From NCBI RefSeq assembly GCF_016482825.1, contig NZ_JAEMNV010000004.1, positions 633,258 through 697,257 of the forward strand: a stretch of DNA of 64,000 bases, in the 5' to 3' direction. The notes under the pieces were generated by a model. That model made no database searches and was not told the origin of the DNA. It was given only the letters and a program-made list of their open reading frames with translations. How positions within the stretch are numbered: the stretch's first letter is position 1; every line of letters begins with the position of its first letter. The position numbers and the translations under genes are program-made. The DNA is from Antrihabitans stalagmiti (GTDB lineage: Bacteria; Actinomycetota; Actinomycetes; Mycobacteriales; Mycobacteriaceae). Below, one piece after another: positions 37,143 to 45,063 of this stretch.

Positions 37143-38903
37143 ATGAGCACCGACCCGCTGTGGCGCGCTCTGGCTCTGCTGCAATTGCAGCCTCGCCGGA
37201 TCGTGACCGCGGTGGTGTTCGGAGCGGTCGCAGTCGGCAGTGGCTTGGCGTTGGCGGCTTTGGCAGCGTGGTTGATCGCACGAGCCTGGCAGATGCCGCC
37301 GGTGCTCGATCTGACGGTGGCCGTCGTTGCGGTACGTGCGCTCGGAATTTCGCGAGGGGTGTTTCGCTATCTGGAAAGACTGGCGAGTCACGACACCGCG
37401 TTTCGTGGCATGACTGCTGCTCGAACGAACATCTATCGCCGCCTGGCGACTGGTGACCCTGCGGCGGTGACGGGTGTGCGACGCGGTGTGTTGCTCTCAC
37501 GAACCGGCGAGGACATCGATACGGTCGGCGCGGTCGTCGTGCGCGGGATCGTCCCCATGGCTGTTGCGGTTGTATTGTCCTTCGCCGCAATCGGATTGCT
37601 GGCCACCATCTCTTTGGCGGCAGCGGGAATTCTCGCTGTGTCTCTCGCCGTCGCGGGCATCGTCGCGCCGTGGCTGGCGACCAGCGCAGCCCGGACTGCG
37701 GAACTCGCGGGCATGGCTGCGACCGCGGAGTATGCCGAACACGCTGTCGCCGCACTCGACCATGCTGCCGAGTTGCGGGTTGCGGGCAGGTTGGACGCCG
37801 TCGTCGAAGCGGCGCGGTCAGCGAGTGCGGAGGTTGCTGCGGCCACGGACAGAGCGGCGCCACGCGCGGCGTTCGCGGCGGCCGCGACACCGTTGGCGAC
37901 CGGGGTGAGCGTGCTCGGATCGCTGCTCATCGGCGTTGTTGCCTACGACGGCGGCACGATGACGCCGATGGCGCTTGCGATACTGGTGTTGCTGCCCTTG
38001 GCCGCGTTCGAGGCAGTCGGACCGCTCCCGGCCGCCGCGCAGGCGGTCAGCCGAGCGCGGATAGCGGCGGGCCGTATCACGGCCCTTATCGACACGGCCC
38101 TCATCGATACTGCGTCGACGACGAAGGTCGGCACCAGCAGAGCCTCTGTCGACGATTGGGTCCTGCGCGCTCGCGGGCTGCGTGCAGGTTGGTCGACCTG
38201 TCCCGAAAAGTCCACCAGAGCAATAGATCTCGATCTCGCCCGCGGCGCGCGGGTCGCGATCACCGGTCCAAGCGGGGTCGGCAAGACGTCGTTGCTGATG
38301 ACGCTCGCGGGATTGCTGTCTCCCGTCGAAGGTCGGCTCACGTTGGGTGGCACGCCCATCACCGACCTCGAGCCAGCGAGCGTGCGACGCGTTGCGACGT
38401 TCTTCGCGGAGGACGCCCACCTATTCGACACCTCTGTGCTGGAGAACTTGCGTGTGGCGCGAGGTGAGCTGAGCGCGGACGAGGCCGAGGCGGTAGTGCG
38501 TTCGGTTGGCCTTGGTGACTGGTTGGACGGCTTGTCGAACGGTCTCGATACGGTCCTGACCGGTGGCGAGCGGGCCGTATCCGGCGGTGAGCGCCGCCGC
38601 ATCTTGCTTGCCCGTGCGATCTGCTCGCCCGCCGAGGTGCTGCTACTCGACGAGCCGACCGAGCACCTCGATGCCAAGGCCGGCGCCGACCTGCTGACCG
38701 CTTTGCTGCAGCGCGGTTCCGGATTGGTGCACCCCCGTCGCACCGTCGTCGTCGTGACCCATCACCTGCCCCGGGATTGCACCCCTGACCAGGTGCTTTC
38801 TCTCGATTTCGCGGACCGCGAAAATACGTTGCCGAACGCAGCGGAGGCACGTACTTTCGTGAGTACACAAGAGAGGAGGTGGTCTGGAGTTGGTTATCCA
38901 TAG
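37143..38903 (+). CDS. cydC: Thiol-reductant ABC exporter subunit CydC
   Basis: The 586-residue second half of the CydDC exporter has six helices and an ATPase domain with ITGPSGVGKTSLLMTLAGLL (Walker A), AVSGGERRRILLARAI (signature) and VLLLDEPTEHLD (Walker B). It is fairly alanine- and arginine-rich as in actinobacterial relatives. The C-terminal 20 residues after LSLDFADRE are lineage-specific. A region rich in interleaved inverted repeats starts 13 bp downstream. Confidence 0.93.
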   Translation: MSTDPLWRALALLQLQPRRIVTAVVFGAVAVGSGLALAALAAWLIARAWQMPPVLDLTVAVVAVRALGISRGVFRYLERLASHDTAFRGMTAARTNIYRRLATGDPAAVTGVRRGVLLSRTGEDIDTVGAVVVRGIVPMAVAVVLSFAAIGLLATISLAAAGILAVSLAVAGIVAPWLATSAARTAELAGMAATAEYAEHAVAALDHAAELRVAGRLDAVVEAARSASAEVAAATDRAAPRAAFAAAATPLATGVSVLGSLLIGVVAYDGGTMTPMALAILVLLPLAAFEAVGPLPAAAQAVSRARIAAGRITALIDTALIDTASTTKVGTSRASVDDWVLRARGLRAGWSTCPEKSTRAIDLDLARGARVAITGPSGVGKTSLLMTLAGLLSPVEGRLTLGGTPITDLEPASVRRVATFFAEDAHLFDTSVLENLRVARGELSADEAEAVVRSVGLGDWLDGLSNGLDTVLTGGERAVSGGERRRILLARAICSPAEVLLLDEPTEHLDAKAGADLLTALLQRGSGLVHPRRTVVVVTHHLPRDCTPDQVLSLDFADRENTLPNAAEARTFVSTQERRWSGVGYP

Positions 38904-38915
38904 GACGCGTGAGGT

Positions 38916-39074
38916 GGCTGCCAGCTAGCCGCTACCGCTGACGGATTCTTCTCTCCGCGCGAGCGGCTAGCGAATCCAAGGCAGCTACCCGGCCCCCGAG
39001 CCTCCGGTCTTGTCCAGACCGGAACCTGCGAACGACGTTCACGTCTTCGTCGGTATGGCTCGGGGGTCGTTCGC
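38916..39074 (+). ncRNA. Candidate structured RNA: two tandem H-type pseudoknot-like elements
   Basis: In this 159-nt stretch after cydC two sets of stems interleave. Set one: GCTAGCCGCT (38924-38933) pairs with AGCGGCTAGC (38962-38971) while GGATTC (38943-38948) pairs with GAATCC (38972-38977), enclosed by GCTGCC/GGCAGC (38917-38922/38980-38985). Set two: CCCCCGAGCC (38993-39002) pairs with GGCTCGGGGG (39057-39066) while GCGAACGAC (39028-39036) pairs with GTCGTTCGC (39066-39074; one G is shared), with a hairpin TCCGGTCT/AGACCGGA at 39003-39023 inside. In both sets the second partners abut directly, as in coaxially stacked H-type pseudoknots. I recognise no known RNA family. The + strand is preferred because cydC is upstream, but the strand is unproved. 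Confidence 0.5.
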
Positions 39075-39085
39075 ATTTCCGGCAC

Positions 39086-39138
39086 CTTGTCGTCAACAAG
39101 GGGTTGACGACAAGCGGAACGTCAACTTATGGTTGACG
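39086..39138 (+). promoter_or_regulatory. Promoter with overlapping GTCAAC/GTTGAC operators for the HTH/Clp-N gene
   Basis: A 12-bp perfect inverted repeat, CTTGTCGTCAAC with GTTGACGACAAG (39086-39114), and a second, CGTCAAC-N5-GTTGACG (39120-39138), share the half-site GTCAAC. Between them is TTGACG (39104-39109), 17 bp, then TTATGG (39127-39132): a near-consensus promoter whose start would fall at about the ATG (39140), implying a leaderless message. The operators overlap -35 and -10, so repression is expected. Confidence 0.65.
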
Positions 39139-39139
39139 C

Positions 39140-39880
39140 ATGACGAAGCCAATCAAAATGACAAATCCGGTCCGTCTCGACGATCTGATCGAGGCCATCA
39201 AACAGATCCATGACGATGTGCTCGATCAACTGTCGGATGCCGTGATTGCGGCGGGCGCTCTCGGCGATGTCGCCGACCACCTGATCGGCCATTTCGTCGA
39301 CCAGGCCAGGCGTTCCGGCGCTTCGTGGACCGACATCGGCAGGAGTATGGGCGTCACCAAGCAGGCTGCTCAGAAGAGATTTGTTGCCAAAGGTGAGACG
39401 CCGGACCTCGACCCGAAGCAGGGCTTCAGTAGGTTCACTCCGCGCGCGCAGAACGTGGTGATGGCGTCGCAGAACGAAGCGCGCGCAGCAGGCAACGACC
39501 ACATCGGCCCGACGCACATTCTTCTCGGCCTACTTGCCGAGCCGGAAGGCCTCGCCGCAATGCTCCTCGAGTCGCACGGTGCAACCCTGGCGGCAGTGCG
39601 CGAGAAGGCCACGGCGATGCTGCCGACTGCCGTTGCAGACGTTCCCGAGTTGATTCCGTACGACGCGCAGGCCAAGAAGGCGCTCGAGCTGACCTTCCGC
39701 GAGGCATTGAGGTTGGGGCACAACTACATCGGCACCGAGCACATCCTGCTTGCGCTGCTCGAACTCGAAAACGGCAGCGGGCCACTTTCGGAGCTCGGTG
39801 TGGCCAAGGCCAAGGTCGAGTCGGACATTGTCGAAACGCTGAACGCGCTGATCGTGAGCAGTCGCAACGCGGGCGAGTGA
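39140..39880 (+). CDS. HTH protein with two Clp N-domain repeats
   Basis: The 246-residue protein joins an N-terminal helix-turn-helix (SGASWTDIGRSMGVTKQAAQKRF, here quoted in part as WTDIGRSMGVTKQAAQ, residues 63-78) to two tandem Clp_N repeats (about 96-165 and 170-240: TPRAQNVVMASQNEARAAGN and GHNYIGTEHILLALLELE). Clp_N domains bind protein substrates or adaptors, and HTH plus Clp_N proteins in actinobacteria lack any ATPase. It is likely a transcription factor that senses unfolded protein or Clp load; it may bind its own promoter (39086-39138). ATG 39140 fits a leaderless promoter; ATG 39158 is an alternative. Confidence 0.85.
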   Translation: MTKPIKMTNPVRLDDLIEAIKQIHDDVLDQLSDAVIAAGALGDVADHLIGHFVDQARRSGASWTDIGRSMGVTKQAAQKRFVAKGETPDLDPKQGFSRFTPRAQNVVMASQNEARAAGNDHIGPTHILLGLLAEPEGLAAMLLESHGATLAAVREKATAMLPTAVADVPELIPYDAQAKKALELTFREALRLGHNYIGTEHILLALLELENGSGPLSELGVAKAKVESDIVETLNALIVSSRNAGE

Positions 39881-39937
39881 CATCGTCGGCGAGGCTCCCT
39901 TCCCTTTCGCATTGAAATACCGCTAGTATCCGAAACT

Positions 39938-40789
39938 ATGACGCTATTCGGAAACAGCTACCCGCGCATCGATCTGTCGGACTCGATGGTGTTGATCACC
40001 GGTGGTGGCCGTGGGATCGGCCGCGCAACCGCAGAACTGTTCGCAGCGAAAGGCGCGAGGGTTGTCCTCGCAGACGTCGACCTCGCGGCAGCCGAGATCG
40101 CGGCCGGTGCGATCGGCGGTTCCGCGACAGCGTTGCAACTCGACGTTCGTTCCCGCGACGACTGGGAGAAGGCCGTCGCCGAACTCGGTCGGGTCGACGT
40201 GCTCGTCAACAACGCGGGTGTGATGCCGGTGGCGGCGTTTCTCGACGAGACCGACGCGATCATCGAAGCAACGATGGACATCAACGTGCTCGGGCTGAGT
40301 CACGGCATGCGGGTTGTGGTGCCAGGCATGATCGATCGCGGCTACGGCCACGTGGTCAACGTCGCGTCGCTCGCGGGCAAGATTCCGATCCCCGGGCTCG
40401 TCGCCTACAACGCGAGCAAGTTCGCGGCCGTCGGCCTTTCAGCCGCTGCCCGACTCGAATTCGCACCGCACGGCGTCAGCGTCAGCACCATTCTGCCGTC
40501 GGCGGTTCGGACCATGCTGTCCTCCGGTATCGAACTCGGCCACGGCATGCCGACCGTCGATCCAGAGGACGTAGCGGCCGCCATCGTCGCGACCTGTCGT
40601 TCACGTAAGGCGGAAACGCCTGTGCCGGGCTACCTTTCGGCGATAGACCTCGGCCTCGCGGTCGCGCCCGAGCGACTGCTCAACCTGGTTCGCAGCCTTG
40701 CCGACGGAAACCGTGCGCTCACAGGCGTCGATCATTCGGCACGGGCCGCATACGAAAGCCGGGTGTTGTCGGTCACCGACCAGACGTAG
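39938..40789 (+). CDS. SDR-family oxidoreductase
   Basis: The 283-residue short-chain dehydrogenase has a cofactor loop ITGGGRGIGRATAEL (TGxxxGIG), VLADVDLA after strand two (Asp suggesting NAD preference), VLVNNAGVMPV, the Ser in VNVASLAGK and the catalytic YNASKFAAVG (YxxxK). Length is typical of the classical type with a C-terminal extension. It stands alone between the Clp-N gene and the convergent FABP-like gene. Substrate unknown. Confidence 0.9.
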   Translation: MTLFGNSYPRIDLSDSMVLITGGGRGIGRATAELFAAKGARVVLADVDLAAAEIAAGAIGGSATALQLDVRSRDDWEKAVAELGRVDVLVNNAGVMPVAAFLDETDAIIEATMDINVLGLSHGMRVVVPGMIDRGYGHVVNVASLAGKIPIPGLVAYNASKFAAVGLSAAARLEFAPHGVSVSTILPSAVRTMLSSGIELGHGMPTVDPEDVAAAIVATCRSRKAETPVPGYLSAIDLGLAVAPERLLNLVRSLADGNRALTGVDHSARAAYESRVLSVTDQT

Positions 40790-40796
40790 GTTGCCG

Positions 40797-41477
40797 TCAG
40801 CCGATGTAGCGCGCGAGCCGAGCAGACAACCTCGGCACGAGCGGTCCGTCGGCTACGACGCGTTCCTCGACGTACGCCAAGTCCCCGCCTTCGACGATGC
40901 CGTACAGCCGCTTCGCGCCGCCGACAACCGCGGCGGACTGACTGCGAATCACTACGTCTGTCGCCAACTCCCACGACGACTGCGTGAGCGCCTGGCCGTA
41001 GTACAACTCGACGATCCCCGAGCTGTGGGTCAGTAGCAGCTCGACAACCTCGTTCTCCTTGGTGCCGTCACCGCTGACGCGCCAGAAACCGGTCTCGCGA
41101 AGGTCAGGGCGTACGTAGGCACCGTCGGCATCGAGCACCCATGATCGAGATTCCCAATTGAGGTAGTCGCCGCCGTCGTGGGACACCACAACCTGCTGCC
41201 CGAAGCGATAATCGCCGGTCTCTGGGTCGTTGCCTTCGCCCTCACCGCGCCAGACACCGACGAGGGGGAGCAGCGCGAGCATGGCGGGATTGATGTCCGG
41301 ACCGAGTCGCAAATTCGCTGTGTCCTCCGGCAGGGGGAGGTCCGGCAGCGTCGCAATGTTGAGGGTCGCCGTTATCCGCGCACGCTCGGCAGCGTCGGCG
41401 ACAGCCTGATCGCCACTGCGACGCGCAACGTGATCGTCAGGGCCCTGAGCGGATGGCTCCGAAGGGTCCTGGCTCAC
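40797..41477 (-). CDS. FABP-like (nitrobindin-type, THAP4-like) beta-barrel protein
   Basis: The 226-residue protein corresponds to Rv0813c-type fatty-acid-binding-like barrels. After an unusual polar N-terminus of about 60 residues come [20 protein letters not shown] (GxWxGxG), [22 protein letters not shown] and the repeated beta strands of a ten-stranded barrel. Related proteins include heme-binding nitrobindins. The heme-coordinating C-terminal histidine is not obvious here, so a non-heme ligand is possible. GTG 41477 overlaps the stop of a small membrane-protein gene (GTGA). Confidence 0.85.
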   Translation of the reverse strand: MSQDPSEPSAQGPDDHVARRSGDQAVADAAERARITATLNIATLPDLPLPEDTANLRLGPDINPAMLALLPLVGVWRGEGEGNDPETGDYRFGQQVVVSHDGGDYLNWESRSWVLDADGAYVRPDLRETGFWRVSGDGTKENEVVELLLTHSSGIVELYYGQALTQSSWELATDVVIRSQSAAVVGGAKRLYGIVEGGDLAYVEERVVADGPLVPRLSARLARYIG

Positions 41478-41572
41478 GACTCGTCGGTCACCAGTCGATA
41501 GATGACATACAGCCCGAACCAGGTGATCAACACCGATGCCAGCGCGAGGAGTGCCTCGAAGAATAGGACCAC
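41474..41572 (-). CDS. Small single-helix membrane protein (32 residues)
   Basis: A GTG-started frame encodes 32 residues, [18 protein letters not shown] then [14 protein letters not shown], one transmembrane helix followed by the charged tail YRLVTDES. Its stop codon overlaps the start of the FABP-like gene (GTGA), which supports translation. Similar tiny proteins seem to occur at this position in relatives, as far as I can recall. There is no clear ribosome site, so start could be leaderless. Function unknown. Confidence 0.7.
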   Translation of the reverse strand: MVLFFEALLALASVLITWFGLYVIYRLVTDES

Positions 41573-41606
41573 GAGGAGTAGTTTAGCCCCGCCGTATCGG
41601 AAACGA

Positions 41607-41663
41607 CGAACGGGCGGTTATCGCGGCAACGCCCGAAGACATTGCGCGACAACCGCCCGTTCG
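41607..41663 (-). terminator. Terminator after the sulfurtransferase operon
   Basis: 13-bp perfect arms, 41607-41619 and 41651-41663, with a 31-nt loop that itself contains GGGC/GCCC pairing. It lies 10 bp after the DUF1416 stop on the reverse strand and before the small membrane protein gene. The long loop may reduce efficiency and allow some readthrough. Confidence 0.65.
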
Positions 41664-41672
41664 GCAGGTGCG

Positions 41673-41978
41673 TCAGACGCCGACGGTGACGTCTACCTTG
41701 TGCACGCCGTTGCCCTCGGGGCTCACAGCGGAAGTGCCGTTGCCCGACGACGACAGCGCGCGCACGGTCCAGTCGCCCGGTGCCGCGAAGAAGCGGAAAT
41801 CGCCTGTGCCGGAAGCGACGACCTCGGCCGTGAACTCACCGGACCGATCGAGGAGGCGAACGAACGCGCCACCGACCGGCTGCCCGTCACCGGCGACGAC
41901 CTTGCCCGTGATGACAGTTTCCTTCTCGACATCGACGCCGGCCGGAATGGCCTGGCCCTGTGTTGGTGCTGCGCACAT
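41673..41978 (-). CDS. sseC2: DUF1416 protein (SseC2-like)
   Basis: The 101-residue protein starts MCAAPTQGQAIPAGVDVEKE and contains TGKVVAGDGQPVGGAFVRLLD and GEFTAEVVASGTGDFRFF, a carboxypeptidase-regulatory-like beta-sandwich found next to CysA-type sulfurtransferases in actinomycetes (sseC2 in M. tuberculosis). ATG 41978 lies 2 bp after the upstream stop. Role in sulfur transfer is inferred from conserved pairing with cysA2. Confidence 0.9.
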   Translation of the reverse strand: MCAAPTQGQAIPAGVDVEKETVITGKVVAGDGQPVGGAFVRLLDRSGEFTAEVVASGTGDFRFFAAPGDWTVRALSSSGNGTSAVSPEGNGVHKVDVTVGV

Positions 41979-41980
41979 AT

Positions 41981-42814
41981 CTATTCTCCCAATTCGATCG
42001 GTACGCCGACGAGTGAGCCGTATTCGGTCCAGCTGCCGTCGTAGTTCTTGACATTTTCGTGGCCGAGCAGTTCCTTGAGCACGAACCAGGTGTGGCTGGA
42101 GCGCTCGCCGATCCGGCAGTAGGCGATGGTGTCCTTGGATCCGTCGAGGCCGGCTTCGCCGTAGATCTCGGTGAGCTCCTCGTCGGACTTGAACGTGCCG
42201 TCCTCGTTGGCTGCCTTGCTCCACGGCACGCTGATTGCACCGGGGATGTGGCCCGGACGCTGGCTCTGCTCCTGCGGGAGGTGAGCCGGTGCCAGGATCT
42301 TGCCGGAGAACTCGTCGGGAGAACGCACGTCGACCAGGTTCTTCACACCGATTGCTTCGATGGTCTCGTCGCGGAACGCGCGGATCGTCAGGTCCGGCTC
42401 GGCTGCCTTGTACTGCGTCGCTTCGCGGGTGACCTCGTCACGCGAGAGCGGACGACCGTCGAGTTCCCACTTCTTGCGGCCACCGTCGAGGAGCTTGACG
42501 TTGTCGTGGCCGTACAGCTTGAAGTACCAGTACGCGTACGCGGCGAACCAGTTGTTGTTGCCACCGTAGAGGACAACCTCGTCGTCGTTCGCGATGCCAC
42601 GTGCCGACAGCAGATCGGAGAACTGCTCGCGGTTGACGAAGTCACGCCGGACCTGGTCCTGCAGATCAGTCTTCCAGTCGAGCTTGATCGCACCCTCGAT
42701 GTGACCATCCGCGTATGCGGCGGTGTCTTCGTCGACCTCGACGAAAACGGTCTTCGGTGCGTTCAGGTTCTGCTCGGCCCAGTCAGTTGAGACCAGGACG
42801 TCGGAGCGAGCCAT
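41981..42814 (-). CDS. cysA2: Thiosulfate sulfurtransferase CysA2-type (rhodanese)
   Basis: The 277-residue tandem rhodanese has an inactive N-terminal domain (VFVEVDEDTAAYADGHIEGA, FSDLLSARGIANDDEVVLYGG) and an active C-terminal domain with VDVRSPDEFSGK and the cysteine in IAYCRIGERSSHTW. CRIGERS is the CysA/SseA-type persulfide loop. It moves sulfur from thiosulfate or persulfide donors. ATG 42814 follows AAAGGA. It belongs to an operon of leader peptide, DUF4395, this gene and DUF1416, under cysteine attenuation. Confidence 0.94.
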   Translation of the reverse strand: MARSDVLVSTDWAEQNLNAPKTVFVEVDEDTAAYADGHIEGAIKLDWKTDLQDQVRRDFVNREQFSDLLSARGIANDDEVVLYGGNNNWFAAYAYWYFKLYGHDNVKLLDGGRKKWELDGRPLSRDEVTREATQYKAAEPDLTIRAFRDETIEAIGVKNLVDVRSPDEFSGKILAPAHLPQEQSQRPGHIPGAISVPWSKAANEDGTFKSDEELTEIYGEAGLDGSKDTIAYCRIGERSSHTWFVLKELLGHENVKNYDGSWTEYGSLVGVPIELGE

Positions 42815-42896
42815 GTTGTTCCTTTCGGGTTTTTCTTTGTGACGTTCGAATTGTTCGTGCGGGTTGTTCGAGCAAGGGGAAAAGAGTGGGGGTTGC

Positions 42897-43382
42897 TCAG
42901 GCAGTCGCCGGACGAAAGCGGGCGACGAGTGGGTAGATCTGGCAGCCGAGGCAGATTCCGAAAGCTGCGTTGAGAAAGGCCGCGAAAAGAGCGAACCCGG
43001 CGAACACAGCACCGACGAGCGGCGCTCCGATGGCGAATCCGAGTACTCCGACGGCTGCGAAGACGAACCCGACCAGTTGCGCGAAGCGCAGTGGTGCGGT
43101 TGGTTCACGCTCGGTCGGAGGTCCGACGCGTGGTGCCACCAGTGTCGCGTACACCCGGCCGTACGGGCTTCTGCGCGGCCCCACCGCGGCGCCGATCGCG
43201 AAAACGACGGCCTGCAGTGCAAGCAGAACGCCCGCGACGGCCGGTGAGAAAGCCGCTGTCAGCAGAACGACGACCAGAACTGCAGTCGTGATCCAGGCGG
43301 CAAATCGGGGTCCGCGGACGTCGACCTGATCGACGGCGACGGTCGAGGTGGTGGTGGACGAGGTGTGAGAAGTTGTTGACAT
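42897..43382 (-). CDS. DUF4395 membrane protein
   Basis: The 161-residue protein has four hydrophobic helices after a Thr/Ser-rich start. DUF4395 hallmarks are VDVRGPRFAAWITTAVLVVV, the PRRSPYGRVYATLVAPR segment and the C-terminal cysteine pair in FGICLGCQIYPL. Cysteines on the membrane face beside a rhodanese gene suggest a redox or sulfur-handling role. ATG 43382 follows CAGGAG. The gene is separated from its leader peptide by 135 nt of potential attenuator. Confidence 0.85.
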   Translation of the reverse strand: MSTTSHTSSTTTSTVAVDQVDVRGPRFAAWITTAVLVVVLLTAAFSPAVAGVLLALQAVVFAIGAAVGPRRSPYGRVYATLVAPRVGPPTEREPTAPLRFAQLVGFVFAAVGVLGFAIGAPLVGAVFAGFALFAAFLNAAFGICLGCQIYPLVARFRPATA

Positions 43383-43517
43383 GACGTGCTCCTGCGCAGA
43401 ATTTGGGCGAGGGGATGCGAGGCATCGCGGCGATGTAGAGCACCGAATCGGCCGAACAGCGTGGACGTCAGCTATTGCTCGCCCAAGAAGGGGGAGCAGC
43501 AGACCTGGCCTGGTGAT
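43383..43517 (-). promoter_or_regulatory. Attenuator region between polycysteine leader peptide and DUF4395
   Basis: In the 135-nt gap on the reverse strand, TTGGGCGAG (complement of 43478-43486) can pair with CTCGCCCAA (complement of 43403-43411), a 9-bp long-range helix ending 7-8 nt before the CAGGAG ribosome site. A local hairpin GATGC-N3-GCATC lies inside. Ribosome stalling in the leader could switch these structures. Exact alternatives need folding. Confidence 0.5.
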
Positions 43518-43586
43518 CTAGCGGCAGGGGCGACAACAACAGCCGCCGAGGCGGCACAGGTCCACTGTGCGGCGACGGGTGAGCAT
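43518..43586 (-). CDS. Polycysteine leader peptide (22 residues), cysteine-responsive attenuator
   Basis: The reverse-strand frame from ATG 43586 to TAG 43518 encodes 22 residues beginning MLTRRRTVDLCR, with cysteines at positions 11, 16, 17, 18 and 21; the triple Cys run lies five codons before the end. Short polycysteine frames preceding sulfurtransferase operons are known in mycobacteria as cysteine-responsive attenuators: when charged Cys-tRNA is scarce, ribosomes stall and downstream genes rise. The gene order here (leader, DUF4395, cysA2, DUF1416) fits. A TAAACT element about 27-32 nt upstream of the ATG could be its -10. Confidence 0.85.
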   Translation of the reverse strand: MLTRRRTVDLCRLGGCCCRPCR

Positions 43587-43677
43587 CAGCTCGCGGCAGG
43601 TTTGCACGTGGCGGAGTTTACCCTTTTCTGGGCAAAGTTGAATCCTCGGTCTTCGATTTCGTCCTGACCTGCAGTTT

Positions 43678-44115
43678 TCAGCTACTCAGCGGGACGAGGG
43701 CGGTCCGCAGATCGGCGGAGGTCGGTACGCCCGAAATGCGGAACATTTCCGCAGTTGGACTGTCGAAGATAAAGGTCGTCGGTAGGGAGAGGACACCGAG
43801 TTCCTTCGCGAGACGGGGGTGCTCGTCGATGTCGACTTCGACCTCGGCCGGCGGTTTCGGCGACCGTTCCAACTCGGCGACAACCTGACCGACGACCCGT
43901 CGCACCGCCGCACACGGACCGCACCAATCGGCGGAGAAGTGCAACACCGTCGGCCCGGCAGTGCCGACGCCGACGCCGGAAAGCAGTTCGATCCGCTCGC
44001 TGTCGGTGTTTTCGGACGCCTTGGTCGCACGGACTTTGCCTGCTCGGCGTTGCAATGCTACGCCGGCAATCGTTGCGACGAGGAGAGTGAGAATCAGTAC
44101 TGTGATCTGCGTCAT
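43678..44115 (-). CDS. Membrane-anchored thioredoxin-like protein
   Basis: The 145-residue protein has an N-terminal helix (TVLILTLLVATIAGVALQRR) and a thioredoxin domain with FSADWCGPCAAVRRVV (WCGPC) and the cis-proline region LGVLSLPTTFIF. The M. tuberculosis relative at this locus is called thiX. ATG 44115 overlaps the LmeA stop (ATGA), indicating co-translation with it. Confidence 0.92.
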   Translation of the reverse strand: MTQITVLILTLLVATIAGVALQRRAGKVRATKASENTDSERIELLSGVGVGTAGPTVLHFSADWCGPCAAVRRVVGQVVAELERSPKPPAEVEVDIDEHPRLAKELGVLSLPTTFIFDSPTAEMFRISGVPTSADLRTALVPLSS

Positions 44116-44894
44116 GTCTTCTGGAGGTCGTCGAGGTTGATGATGACATTGTTACCCGAACCCTCGATGACGATCTGCGATCCGATCGCCGTCACCTTGG
44201 TCGGAAGCACACCGAACGGAAGCTGACTGGTGTCGATCGTCCGGGTGAACAGTCCGAGTACGCCGTCGCGATCGGGAATCGGAATGTTCAGACCGATGCC
44301 TGCCCCGGCGTCGACGTAGAAGTCCGTTGCCTGGACCCGCAGCTTGTCGCCGTCGAGGACGAGCTCGGCCTCGACGCTCACTTTGGTCTCGATCGGGCCG
44401 ATCGGAACCGTGCCGGTCAGGACCACGCCGCCGGTTGTGAACAACCCGCTTCCGCCTGAACCGCCCGTACCGTCGGATTTGTCGGCGGGTGCGGCGGAAA
44501 CCTGCAGGTCAGGGATATCGAATAGCTTGCCGAGCTCGGTGGCGTCGATGCGGATGCGGCCCTCGACACGATCGACCGGGATTCGGTGGACATTGCCGTC
44601 GACCAGATCGCTGACGGGTACGGACACACCTGTGAGTGTCGCCTCGACGGTTGTGTTGCCGATGAGGTCGGCGCGTACGCCGTTCGCCCGAATGTCGACG
44701 CTCTTGTACTTGCCTTTGGCAGCGTGGGAGAGAAACGGAAAACCGTGGATCGTCACTTCGGGATCGGAATTCAACTCGGCGCCGTCGCGGATGGCCCTGG
44801 AAACGCTGTACTCCGCGTACGCCGCCGCGCCGAAGTCGACGACGACGGCGAGGCCGAGAAGGCACACGAGCCCGATGATGAGTTTCCGCACCAC
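44112..44894 (-). CDS. lmeA: LmeA-type (DUF2993) envelope protein
   Basis: The 260-residue protein has an N-terminal membrane helix or signal ([20 protein letters not shown]) and a DUF2993 domain, which in mycobacteria maintains mannan elongation for lipomannan/lipoarabinomannan. Segments include [20 protein letters not shown] and [12 protein letters not shown], and the C-terminal [23 protein letters not shown] 44894 is preferred over a neighbouring GTG 44891. It overlaps the thioredoxin gene by ATGA. Named from the family, not shown here. Confidence 0.8.
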   Translation of the reverse strand: MVRKLIIGLVCLLGLAVVVDFGAAAYAEYSVSRAIRDGAELNSDPEVTIHGFPFLSHAAKGKYKSVDIRANGVRADLIGNTTVEATLTGVSVPVSDLVDGNVHRIPVDRVEGRIRIDATELGKLFDIPDLQVSAAPADKSDGTGGSGGSGLFTTGGVVLTGTVPIGPIETKVSVEAELVLDGDKLRVQATDFYVDAGAGIGLNIPIPDRDGVLGLFTRTIDTSQLPFGVLPTKVTAIGSQIVIEGSGNNVIINLDDLQKT

Positions 44895-45063
44895 ACCATT
44901 GTTACCGAAACGTCGAACCTCATCTGCCACGACGATGCCCCTGCACCCTCGCCAGGACACGGAAACGCACGTCGGCGCGCTAGTCTGTCACGCAAAGTAC
45001 AAATGTCTGTCACATCGACGTGCGGCCGAAAATCCAATGCGTCACGGCGAGAGGGAGGGTTTC

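Noticed and set aside
38916..39074. tmRNA, c-di-AMP (ydaO) or SAM riboswitch as explanation of the pseudoknot-like region
   Set aside because: No tRNA-like ends for tmRNA; GAATCCGTCAGC on the reverse strand faintly recalls ydaO but the remaining conserved segments are missing and no gene lies downstream on that strand.
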